Of a stretch of 18,684 bases of DNA, positions 8,019-14,560 are shown piece after piece. How positions within the stretch are numbered: position 1 is the first letter of the stretch; the number at the start of each line of letters is the position of its first letter. The position numbers and the translations under genes are program-made. Origin of the DNA: an uncultured Treponema sp. (lineage in GTDB: Bacteria; Spirochaetota; Spirochaetia; Treponematales; Treponemataceae); NCBI GenBank assembly GCA_937891125.1, contig CALAEZ010000151.1:1-18684 (forward strand), given 5' to 3'. The notes beneath the pieces were generated by a model. The model was given only the letters and a program-made list of their open reading frames with translations, was not told where the DNA came from and searched no databases.

Positions 8019-9710
8019 TTAGGTGCGGGCGGCTTTCATGGCGACCTTATGCTCGTACATCTGCCCGTCTGCTGACGTGACGGCGTTTTCAAAGTCCCGG
8101 CGCGTGTGCGGCGTAAAGAAAGTGATGCCGTATGCCGCACTAAACGGATGCTCGCTTGCAGGCTGCGTCGCAACCGCTTCGTCAAACGCACGCAAAATGG
8201 CATTCACTGCCTCGCGGCTTACGCATTTGCAGAGCCCCACAAACTCGTCTCCGCCAATGCGGTAGACCTCGCCGGCATCTCCGAATGCGTCTTTTACGGC
8301 ATTTGCAAACGCTTTTATCATTTCATCGCCAACTAAATGCCCGTAGGTGTCGTTTGTCTTTTTAAGATTGTTCATGTCAAACAGCACAAGCGCAAATTCG
8401 TCGGGAGATGCAGCATCTGCCTTGTAGGTGTCAATAAGCGTAAACCATGCCGTCTTGTTCTTTACGCCAGTTGCAATGTCGGTAAAGGCAAGCGTCTTAT
8501 ACAGCTCAGTCTTTGCTTCATTCTTACTGATTCTCTGTGCTTTCAGTAAAACGCGGTGATAGGTTAAAAGCGTCATTGCCGCAAATGTAATTAAGATTCC
8601 CACACTCATCAGCAGGCTGAAAAATGTTTCAGTAAAAAAGAGCATCACAAAGATAATGATGAATATAAAAAGTGAAGCATTAAATGCAGCTATGAGCGCA
8701 ACAGTAAAAATCGTCTTTTCCCTATGATGCAGCATGAAAATGGTGTACACACAGGCATAGATGTACAGGACATGAGAAAGATATGCGGTGTCAGATATGA
8801 CGGCAATGCCCGTTATCTGTAGAAGAATCTGCACGATGATAACAAGCACGGTAAGCGAGCCCAGTGATTTAAGCGCAAGATTTTCAGAATTTGAAGTAAC
8901 ATACCGCAAGAATAAATACACAAAAATCGGTATTACAAGCTGCGTTAGGTATTCAAGGCACCAGTGGAGCGGCTGGTAGCCGGTAACAAACTGTAAAATC
9001 TTGGAATCTTCTATCTGCCAGAGTCCCAGACAGATTGCAAGAGCCGCTAGAAAGAGCATGGAATAATCTTTGCGCACAACTGTCTGGAAAACCATGCTTG
9101 TGCCGAACAGAAAGAGCGCCGAAATAAGCAGACATAATCCTAGCAGCGCCTGGAAATGCTGTTCAAACAGTATGGTAAACGCAAGGTGCGAGTGGCTGCT
9201 CATCTGAACGCGCTCATATTTTCCTGCGCTTGAATGTAACAGTGCGTCTGATTCTATACTGATGGAATGAGCAGACATAAAATCTGGCGGCAGGGCAACC
9301 AAATGATACATGCCGCGGTAGGAACGGATCCATGAAGGAGCAGTCGCAGTCTTGCTGTGATAGATTATGCGGCCGTCAAGGCGGACACTAATATTTTGAT
9401 GGCGAGTATAAAAGCACAAAAAGCGGTCAAATTCTTCTCCCGGCGCAAGCGGCGGCAGGCTTGCAGTATCAATACGCAGGACTGCTTTTCCGTCATGTGC
9501 CGGTATGGTCGTTGGAAGCTGCTTAACGGAGATACGCTTTCCAGTGTCGTCATAATAATACCAGCCCCGTTGCAGGTTCATGGCAATGCGTTGGAAAAGC
9601 AGCGTGTTTTCGGTATTGCGGCCTGCAATAAGCACGTATCCCGCAAGAAATGCTGCTGCAAGCAGTATGGCGGTGAAAAGTATGTTGGTTTTGCGTCTAA
9701 AATCCTTCAT
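8019..9710 (-). CDS. 7TM receptor diguanylate cyclase (GGDEF)
   Basis: A predicted membrane diguanylate cyclase of 563 residues making c-di-GMP from GTP. Residues 8-28 are a signal-anchor helix. About 29-180 form an extracytoplasmic domain that, with the seven hydrophobic helices at about 183-385, resembles 7TMR-DISM receptors, whose outer domain is thought to bind carbohydrate-like ligands. The C-terminal GGDEF domain starts near 400 (AFTDIATGVKNKTAW) and contains intact GGDEF at 486-490 in YRIGGDEF, with FDMNNLKKTNDTYGHLVGD upstream. The RxxD inhibitory site normally five residues before GGDEF is absent, so product inhibition by that route is unlikely. The gene is divergent from pflB and upstream of the hybrid kinase. 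No Shine-Dalgarno site is seen; a promoter-like pair lies immediately upstream of the ATG. Confidence 0.9.
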   Translation of the reverse strand: MKDFRRKTNILFTAILLAAAFLAGYVLIAGRNTENTLLFQRIAMNLQRGWYYYDDTGKRISVKQLPTTIPAHDGKAVLRIDTASLPPLAPGEEFDRFLCFYTRHQNISVRLDGRIIYHSKTATAPSWIRSYRGMYHLVALPPDFMSAHSISIESDALLHSSAGKYERVQMSSHSHLAFTILFEQHFQALLGLCLLISALFLFGTSMVFQTVVRKDYSMLFLAALAICLGLWQIEDSKILQFVTGYQPLHWCLEYLTQLVIPIFVYLFLRYVTSNSENLALKSLGSLTVLVIIVQILLQITGIAVISDTAYLSHVLYIYACVYTIFMLHHREKTIFTVALIAAFNASLFIFIIIFVMLFFTETFFSLLMSVGILITFAAMTLLTYHRVLLKAQRISKNEAKTELYKTLAFTDIATGVKNKTAWFTLIDTYKADAASPDEFALVLFDMNNLKKTNDTYGHLVGDEMIKAFANAVKDAFGDAGEVYRIGGDEFVGLCKCVSREAVNAILRAFDEAVATQPASEHPFSAAYGITFFTPHTRRDFENAVTSADGQMYEHKVAMKAART

Positions 9711-9717
9711 TAAGCTT

Positions 9718-9747
9718 ATTTTACTCTATATTTAGTGTGTTCGTCAG
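9718..9747 (-). promoter_or_regulatory. Possible promoter of the GGDEF gene, apparently leaderless
   Basis: On the minus strand CTGACG (9747-9742) and TAAAAT (9723-9718) are 18 bases apart, and the -10 ends seven bases before the ATG at 9710. The predicted start site coincides with the start codon. The -35 matches the consensus at four of six positions. No Shine-Dalgarno site is visible. Confidence 0.35.
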
Positions 9748-9758
9748 TAAAAAAAGAG

Positions 9759-9788
9759 AAAAAAGCGCTTTTTCCATTGCGCTTTTTT
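9759..9788 (-). terminator. Strong hairpin with T-tract upstream of the GGDEF gene
   Basis: A perfect 10-bp inverted repeat, AAAAAAGCGC (9759-9768) and GCGCTTTTTT (9779-9788), has a 10-base loop. On the minus strand the stem is followed by a nearly unbroken T-tract, so it reads as an intrinsic terminator in that direction; on the plus strand only six T follow before GGG. Its position between divergent genes is odd, since no recognised gene ends here. It may stop antisense transcription from the pflB leader or end a small RNA. Confidence 0.6.
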
Positions 9789-9805
9789 GGGCAAAGTTCT
9801 ATAGT
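9777..9805 (+). promoter_or_regulatory. Candidate pflB promoter
   Basis: TTGCGC (9777-9782) and TATAGT (9800-9805) are exactly 17 bases apart. Transcription would begin near 9812, giving a leader of about 250 bases before pflB. The -35 lies in the loop end and right arm of the strong hairpin at 9759-9788. A promoter closer to the gene cannot be excluded, since none of the nearer hexamer pairs I checked was better. Confidence 0.4.
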
Positions 9806-10038
9806 GGACGCTGTAACGACAGATTAGTGATAGGCGATTTTACGTCTTATTGCTAATTCAAACCTATTGCTTGCTAGACACAAGCCCTTTGAAACTGTTG
9901 GTTACCCAAAAAATTGCTTTAGGTAACTCGCGCACTTGAAGCTTCATCGTAAGGATGTGCACTTTTGTGTGTTTCCGTTTCTCATGCGCTCAATTTCAAC
10001 GGGCATGCTGTCTCCGCAAGTTGGATTCTTTTTACAAA

Positions 10039-10057
10039 CAGGCATATGCCTGAGGAG
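10039..10057 (+). promoter_or_regulatory. Palindrome joined to the pflB ribosome-binding site
   Basis: The perfect 14-base palindrome CAGGCATATGCCTG (10039-10052) runs directly into GAGGAG (10052-10057), which lies five bases before the pflB ATG. The last G of the palindrome is the first base of the Shine-Dalgarno site. It could be a DNA operator or a small RNA structure that limits ribosome access; the sequence alone does not decide. Confidence 0.5.
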
Positions 10058-10062
10058 ATTGT

Positions 10063-12399
10063 ATGGCTGAACAGGAAGCTTGGAAAGGCTTTAAAACAGG
10101 TCGGCTTTGGCAGGACGAAGTAAACGTCCGCGAATTCATTCAGTTAAACTACACACCGTATGATGGTGACTCATCGTTCCTTGCAGGTCCAACGGATGCA
10201 ACGAACACATTGTTCAACGAGCTCCAGAAGCTGCAGAAAGCAGAGCATGAAAAGAAATCAACTGGTCTTGACGGAAAAGAGCGCTCAGGCGTTCTCGACC
10301 TCGACACTGACATTGTAACAGGACTGACTGCACACAAGGCAGGCTACATCTGCGAAAATGGCAAAGACTTAGAGCAGGTTGTCGGTCTTCAGACAGACAA
10401 GCCGTTAAAGAGAGCTTTCATGCCATTCGGCGGAATCCGCATGGCAGAGCAGAGCTGCGAAATGTACGGCTACAAGCCAAACCCAGAGCTGCACAAAATC
10501 TTTACTGAGTACCACAAGACTCACTCAGATGCAGTTTTCCAGGTATACAATCCTGAAATCCGCAAGGCACGTTCTTCACACATCCTGACTGGTTTGCCGG
10601 ACACCTATGGTCGCGGACGCATCGTCGGTGACTATCGCCGTGTTGCTCTCTACGGTATCGACTTCCTCATCAAGTCAAAGGAAAAGGACTTTGCAAACAT
10701 CGGCGACGGCACCATGACCGATGACGTCATCCGCCTGCGCGAAGAAGTTGCAGAGCAGATTAAAGCCCTCAAGCAGATGAAGGAAATGGCAGCACTCTAT
10801 GGCTTTGATATTTCAAAACCGGCAAAGAACGCAAAAGAAGCATTCCAGTGGCTGTACTTCGGCTACCTCGCTGCAATCAAGACACAGAACGGCGCTGCCA
10901 TGTCAGTCGGCCGCATCGCAACCTTCCTTGACATCTACATCGAACGTGACCTGAAGAACGGTACGCTTACCGAGACACAGGCTCAGGAGCTCGTTGACCA
11001 CATGGTTATGAAGTTCCGCATGGTTCGCTTTGCACGTATCGAAAGCTACAACAACCTGTTCTCTGGCGACCCGATCTGGGCTACGCTCGAAGTTGCAGGT
11101 ATGGGTCAGGACGGCCGCTCAATGGTAACAAAGAACGACTTCCGTTTCCTGCACACCCTCGAGAACATGGGCCCGTCACCGGAGCCGAACATCACTGTTC
11201 TGTACACAAAGCGCCTGCCGGAAAACTTCCGCAAGTACGCTGCAAAGATTTCAATCGACACATCATCTATCCAGTACGAAAATGACGACGTTATGCGCCC
11301 GGTTTGGGGTGATGACTACTCAATCTGCTGCTGTGTTTCTGCAACACAGACTGGTAAAGAGATGCAGTTCTTCGGCGCACGCGCTAACCTGGCAAAAGCT
11401 CTTCTGTACGCCATCAACGGCGGTAAAGACGAAGAAGCAGGCCTCACACCGGGCGTACAGGTTGGTCCGGAGCTGGCACCGATTACAAGCGAATACCTCG
11501 ACTACAACGAAGTTATGCGCAAGTACGATGTCATGCTTGACTGGCTTGCAGGCATCTACGTAAACGCACTGAACGCAATCCACTACATGCACGACAAGTA
11601 CTACTACGAAGCTGCTGAAATGGCTCTTATCGACACCGATGTGCGCCGCACATTTGCTACCGGTATTGCAGGTTTCAGCCACGTTGTTGACTCACTGTCT
11701 GCTATCAAGTACGCAAAGGTAAAGGTTCTTCGCCGCGACATCGACATTACCGACAAGAAAGGCAACAAGATTCATGCGCCGAACATGGCTTACGACTTTG
11801 TTACCGAAGGCGACTTCCCGCGCTACGGTCAGGATGACGACCGCGCAGACGAGATTGCAAAGTGGCTTCTTAAGACCTTCATCGGCAAAATCAAGAAGCA
11901 CCACACCTACCGCAACGCAGAGCCAACAACCTCTATCCTTACCATTACTTCAAACGTCGTATACGGTAAGGCGACAGGTGCTCTTCCGAACGGACGCAAG
12001 GCACACGAGCCATTCTCACCGGGAGCTAACCCTTCATACGGTGCAGAGACAAACGGTCTCGTAGCATCTCTGAACTCTGTTGCTAAAGTTCCGTACGAGT
12101 ACGCTCTCGACGGTATCTCTAACACTCAGACAATTAACCCGGCTGCTCTCGGCCACGACGAGGCAGAGCGCGTAAAGAACTTGGTAAACGTTATGGACGG
12201 CTATTTTGCTAAGGGTGCACACCACCTGAACGTAAACGTCTTTGGCGTAGAAAAGCTCAAGGACTGCCAGGCTCATCCAGAGAAGCCTGAGTACGCAAAC
12301 TTCACTGTTCGCGTTTCCGGCTACGCAGTACGCTTCATCAACCTGACGAAAGAACAGCAGGATGATGTTATCGCACGTACCTGCCACGCAGCACTGTAG
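10063..12399 (+). CDS. pflB: Formate C-acetyltransferase (pyruvate formate-lyase)
   Basis: Glycyl-radical enzyme converting pyruvate and CoA to acetyl-CoA and formate, the central anaerobic step after glycolysis; cytoplasmic. The 778-residue length is normal. The active site lies in DDYSICCCVSATQ: C423 and C424 correspond to the catalytic Cys pair, and C422 is an extra third Cys. The glycyl-radical loop near the C-terminus is RVSGYAVRF with G753 as the radical residue. GGIRMAEQSCEMYGY and the run from QVYNPEIRKARSSHILTGLPDTYGRGRIVGDYRR are strongly conserved in the family. A good Shine-Dalgarno site (GAGGAG) supports the start. Synonymous choices lean strongly to C-ending codons compared with neighbours, as expected for a very highly expressed gene. 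Activation needs a radical SAM activase that is not in this window. The last codons and stop are echoed downstream. Confidence 0.97.
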   Translation: MAEQEAWKGFKTGRLWQDEVNVREFIQLNYTPYDGDSSFLAGPTDATNTLFNELQKLQKAEHEKKSTGLDGKERSGVLDLDTDIVTGLTAHKAGYICENGKDLEQVVGLQTDKPLKRAFMPFGGIRMAEQSCEMYGYKPNPELHKIFTEYHKTHSDAVFQVYNPEIRKARSSHILTGLPDTYGRGRIVGDYRRVALYGIDFLIKSKEKDFANIGDGTMTDDVIRLREEVAEQIKALKQMKEMAALYGFDISKPAKNAKEAFQWLYFGYLAAIKTQNGAAMSVGRIATFLDIYIERDLKNGTLTETQAQELVDHMVMKFRMVRFARIESYNNLFSGDPIWATLEVAGMGQDGRSMVTKNDFRFLHTLENMGPSPEPNITVLYTKRLPENFRKYAAKISIDTSSIQYENDDVMRPVWGDDYSICCCVSATQTGKEMQFFGARANLAKALLYAINGGKDEEAGLTPGVQVGPELAPITSEYLDYNEVMRKYDVMLDWLAGIYVNALNAIHYMHDKYYYEAAEMALIDTDVRRTFATGIAGFSHVVDSLSAIKYAKVKVLRRDIDITDKKGNKIHAPNMAYDFVTEGDFPRYGQDDDRADEIAKWLLKTFIGKIKKHHTYRNAEPTTSILTITSNVVYGKATGALPNGRKAHEPFSPGANPSYGAETNGLVASLNSVAKVPYEYALDGISNTQTINPAALGHDEAERVKNLVNVMDGYFAKGAHHLNVNVFGVEKLKDCQAHPEKPEYANFTVRVSGYAVRFINLTKEQQDDVIARTCHAAL

Positions 12400-12401
12400 A
12401 C

Positions 12402-12570
12402 GATAAAAATCTGCTTCCATGCAGATTTTTATCAGGCAGAAACCGCAGTGCGGTTTCTGCCCTGGCTTTTAGGCGGCATCCGTGCCGCCCGGCGGATTAG
12501 CTGCAGCCGTAAGGCTGCGACCCACGCTGCACTGTAAGCATGTATTCTGCGGCGATGTTCTTGTCGCCGC
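12402..12570 (+). repeat. Array of five perfect stem-loops after pflB
   Basis: Five consecutive inverted repeats follow the pflB stop. They are GATAAAAATCTGC 12402-12414 / 12421-12433 (13 bp), GGCAGAAACCGC 12435-12446 / 12450-12461 (12 bp), GGCGGC 12472-12477 / 12484-12489, GCAGCC 12503-12508 / 12513-12518, and GCGGCGA 12549-12555 / 12564-12570. All arms are perfect by eye. The first ends in TTTTTATC and could terminate or protect the pflB message. The density of structures exceeds what one terminator needs. Confidence 0.75.
12522..12539 (+). repeat. Second copy of the 3' end of pflB
   Basis: CCACGCTGCACTGTAAGC (12522-12539) matches the pflB tail CCACGCAGCACTGTAGAC (12384-12401) at 15 of 18 positions, 138 bases downstream. 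In the gene's frame it reads THAAL-stop against CHAAL-stop, with a synonymous Ala change and TAA for TAG. It lies among the stem-loops and has no start of its own. A short match alone could be chance; the preserved frame and the parallel case after pflX make duplication more likely. Confidence 0.55.
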
Positions 12571-12574
12571 GTGT

Positions 12575-12616
12575 AAAAAAAGCCCTGTCCGTGGATTCAG
12601 AACAGGGCTTTTTTTT
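12575..12616. terminator. Bidirectional intrinsic terminator
   Basis: Seven A and GCCCTGT (12575-12588) pair with ACAGGGC and eight T (12602-12616), giving a GC-rich 7-bp stem extended by A-T pairs, with T-tracts on both strands. It lies between the convergent pflB and aminotransferase genes and ends four bases before the aminotransferase stop, so it can serve both. Confidence 0.9.
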
Positions 12617-12620
12617 GCTG

Positions 12621-13790
12621 TTACTTTTTATGCTCTTCTACAAGCAGTCGGATTCTATCAAGCGCAACTTTAATTTTGTCAATCGCGGTAGCGTAACAGC
12701 AGCGAATATGCCCGGCTCCAGCCTCTCCAAATGCAGTGCCAGGTACGACTGCGACATTGTACTTTTGGAAAAGCTCTGTCGCAAATTCTTCTGCCGTAAG
12801 CCCGGTAGAGCTGATGTCGGGGAACATGTAGAATGCTCCCGTCGGCTCTGGAACGGGAAGCCCCATATCGCAAAAAGCCTTATACATAAGATTGCGCCGC
12901 TGCTGGTAGGAAATGCGCATGCGCTCAACCTCACTCCAGCCGTTTTTTAAGCCTTCAATGGCTGCGTACTGGCTCATAATCGGCGCGCAGATTGTGTTGT
13001 ACTGATGAAGCTTTACAATCTGCTCCATAAGGTCGGCGGGAGCGGCGATGTAGCCGATGCGCCAGCCGGTCATGGCAAAGCTTTTTGAAAATCCGTTTAA
13101 GATGATTGCGTAATCTTTCATGCCAGGGAATGAGCCGATAGAAACGTGCTTTGCGCCGTCGTAGGCAAGCTCGCAGTAAATTTCGTCGGCAATCGCCCAA
13201 ATCTGATGCTTTACGCAGAGGGCGGCAATTTTTTCAAGCTCTGCCGGCGGCACCATGGTGCCCGTCGGGTTAGACGGCGAGCAGAACATGATTGCCTTTG
13301 TTTTTGGCGTAATGAGCTTTTCAAACTGCTCGGCTGTCGGATAAAAGCCGTTTACACTCGTGTCTAAAAGCACGACCTTTGCACCTGTCAGAATGGCAAG
13401 CGGCGTGTAATTTACGTAGCAGGGAGCGCAGACAATAAGCTCGTCGCCCGGATTCAGCACGGCGCGAAGAACCGCATCTACGCCCTCGCTTGCGCCGACC
13501 GTTACCAGAATTTCTTTTTCAGGATTGTAATACAGATTGTAGCGTTCCATGTACAGTGCAATCTGCTTACGAAGCTCCAGCAAGCCCCAGTTTGATGTGT
13601 AGCTCGTGTGCCCCTGCTCAAGGTGATAAAACGCTTCTTCGCGCATAATCCACGGCGTAGGGAAGTCAGGCTCGCCGACAGAAAGCGAAATGACGTCATC
13701 ATGCCCGATAAGCATTTCAAAGAATTTTCGTATGCCGCTCGGTGGAGTTGCCACCATCGCACGGCTAAATCTATCTTCTCGTGTATTCAT
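12621..13790 (-). CDS. PLP-dependent class I/II aminotransferase
   Basis: A 389-residue fold-type I aminotransferase of the aspartate/aromatic/branched-chain group; substrate not assignable from sequence. PLP-binding features are visible: K236 in NGFSKSFAMTGWRIGY is the Schiff-base lysine, with SPSNPTG before it, ADEIY for cofactor contacts and a C-terminal Arg in GHIRCCYA for the substrate carboxylate. SVGEPDFPTP near the N-terminus is typical of the family. The start has GGAG six bases upstream. It lies 109 bases after an Lrp/AsnC-type regulator on the same strand, an arrangement that often reflects amino-acid-responsive control of the enzyme. The 3' end abuts the bidirectional terminator shared with pflB. 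Confidence 0.92.
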   Translation of the reverse strand: MNTREDRFSRAMVATPPSGIRKFFEMLIGHDDVISLSVGEPDFPTPWIMREEAFYHLEQGHTSYTSNWGLLELRKQIALYMERYNLYYNPEKEILVTVGASEGVDAVLRAVLNPGDELIVCAPCYVNYTPLAILTGAKVVLLDTSVNGFYPTAEQFEKLITPKTKAIMFCSPSNPTGTMVPPAELEKIAALCVKHQIWAIADEIYCELAYDGAKHVSIGSFPGMKDYAIILNGFSKSFAMTGWRIGYIAAPADLMEQIVKLHQYNTICAPIMSQYAAIEGLKNGWSEVERMRISYQQRRNLMYKAFCDMGLPVPEPTGAFYMFPDISSTGLTAEEFATELFQKYNVAVVPGTAFGEAGAGHIRCCYATAIDKIKVALDRIRLLVEEHKK

Positions 13791-13858
13791 TTTTTACTCC
13801 ATTCATGCGCTTTCACTGCGCGTGCGGTTAGTAAGCTTGCCGCGGATTTTTGCCGCAA

Positions 13859-13911
13859 GCATTTTACGCCGCGAGATTTTTCTGTCGCGAGTTTGCATTT
13901 TATGCCGTGAC
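13859..13911 (-). repeat. Tandem repeat of the 3' end of the Lrp-type gene
   Basis: The gene tail GCATTTTATGCCGTGAC (13895-13911, plus-strand reading) recurs 36 bases downstream of the gene as GCATTTTACGCCGCGAG (13859-13875), 14 of 17 identical. In the gene's frame the two read VTA-stop and LAA-stop. Similarity continues beyond the stop with small gaps (CTCGCGACAGAAAAATC against CTTGCGGCAAAAATC on the minus strand). Each unit can form an imperfect hairpin, such as CGCGA (13871-13875 region) with TCGCG. The units lie in the leader of the aminotransferase gene if the two are co-transcribed. Confidence 0.5.
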
Positions 13912-14394
13912 GCCCTCTCGGCTGTCGCCAGCTTTCTGCACGTAAATAATGTCGTTTTCCTTGTATGTTTTTAAGAAGAAATGCGTTTTGGTGGAGCGCA
14001 CGCCTTCAAGCGTAGAAAGCTTACGCGCAACAAAAAGAGCCACGTCCTGCAAGGTGTCGCCTTCAATTACTACTTTTAGGTCATAGCCGCCGCTCATCAG
14101 ATAGAGTGATTTTACCTGCGGAAATCTCCAGATTCTGTCTGCAATGCCGTCAAAGCCGTGCTCACGCTGCGGTGTTACCTGAATTTCAATTTCGGCACGC
14201 ACTTTGTCGGTAGCTTCGCCTGTTTTTTCAGGGTTGATAATGGCGGCATACTTCATGATGGTGCCGTCATCTTCGAGCGACTGTATAATCGCTTTTACTT
14301 CATCTTCTGACCGCTTGGTCATTGCAGAAATATCTTCAACAGAAAGACGCGCATTTTCGCGCAATAAATCCAGAATCTCTTTGCTTCCGTCCAT
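13900..14394 (-). CDS. Lrp/AsnC family transcriptional regulator
   Basis: A 164-residue DNA-binding regulator of the feast/famine family. An N-terminal winged helix-turn-helix (about 1-55: KEILDLLRENARLSVEDISAM, then EDEVKAIIQSLEDDGTIMKYAAIINPEK) is followed by a RAM-type ligand-binding/oligomerisation domain (about 65-145, including YLMSGGYDLKVVIEGDTLQDVALFVARKLS). Such proteins bind amino acids and act as dimers to octamers. The start at 14394 is chosen because GAGG lies six bases upstream and the helix-turn-helix begins there; the frame is open 22 codons further. It lies upstream of the aminotransferase on the same strand and may control it and itself. The last codons are echoed after the stop. 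Confidence 0.92.
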   Translation of the reverse strand: MDGSKEILDLLRENARLSVEDISAMTKRSEDEVKAIIQSLEDDGTIMKYAAIINPEKTGEATDKVRAEIEIQVTPQREHGFDGIADRIWRFPQVKSLYLMSGGYDLKVVIEGDTLQDVALFVARKLSTLEGVRSTKTHFFLKTYKENDIIYVQKAGDSREGVTA

Positions 14395-14429
14395 GATGTA
14401 CCTCGCAAATATGGTTGCGGCGCTCAACG

Positions 14430-14441
14430 TTTTGCACAAAA
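14430..14441. promoter_or_regulatory. Candidate operator in the Lrp-type gene leader
   Basis: The inverted repeat TTTTG-ca-CAAAA (14430-14441) lies downstream of the predicted start site and before the Shine-Dalgarno site of the regulator gene. A symmetric AT-flanked site in this position is what autoregulation by an Lrp/AsnC protein would need. Only position and symmetry support it. Confidence 0.3.
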
Positions 14442-14471
14442 TTGCGTAGCGAATCAGCAACCGCGCTTGTT

Positions 14472-14500
14472 ACTATACCAAAGTTTTTTGCTTGTGTATA
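14472..14500 (-). promoter_or_regulatory. Probable promoter of the Lrp-type gene
   Basis: Minus-strand TATACA (14500-14495) and TATAGT (14477-14472) are 17 bases apart, predicting a leader of about 70 bases with a normal Shine-Dalgarno site. The 166-base spacer from 14395 to 14560 also has a tiny CACAC/GTGTG repeat at 14508-14518, and nothing else that I recognise. Confidence 0.45.
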
Positions 14501-14560
14501 TTGCGCTCACACGGTGTGCATACGCTGAGCGTGCGTTGTGTCTAAGCTGGCGCCGGTAAT

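Larger units (their letters stand above)
9711..10062. other. Divergent spacer between the GGDEF gene and pflB
   Basis: This 352-base spacer contains no sizeable gene. It carries the GGDEF promoter-like pair (9718-9747), a strong hairpin (9759-9788), a plus-strand promoter-like pair (9777-9805), and about 250 bases that would form the pflB leader. Leader features include the arms GTTACC (9901-9906) / GGTAAC (9922-9927), the palindrome TGAAGCTTCA (9937-9946), and a 14-base palindrome touching the pflB ribosome site. On the minus strand a 20-codon frame (10006-9944) begins with ATG five bases after GGAG; whether it is translated is unknown. Confidence 0.6.

Noticed and set aside
8019..8050. Possible tail echo after the GGDEF gene (GCCCGCACCTAA followed by GCCGCATTAA)
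   Set aside because: The match is only about ten bases with a gap and the frame is not preserved, so it is not counted with the other three cases.
9812..10062. pfl-type (ZTP) or fluoride riboswitch in the pflB leader
   Set aside because: I could not find the conserved blocks of either class, and the ZTP motif mainly controls folate and purine genes despite its old name.
12402..12616. Regularly spaced repeats that might be a CRISPR array
   Set aside because: The stems all differ in sequence and length, there are no unique spacers of constant size and no cas genes; they are separate hairpins.
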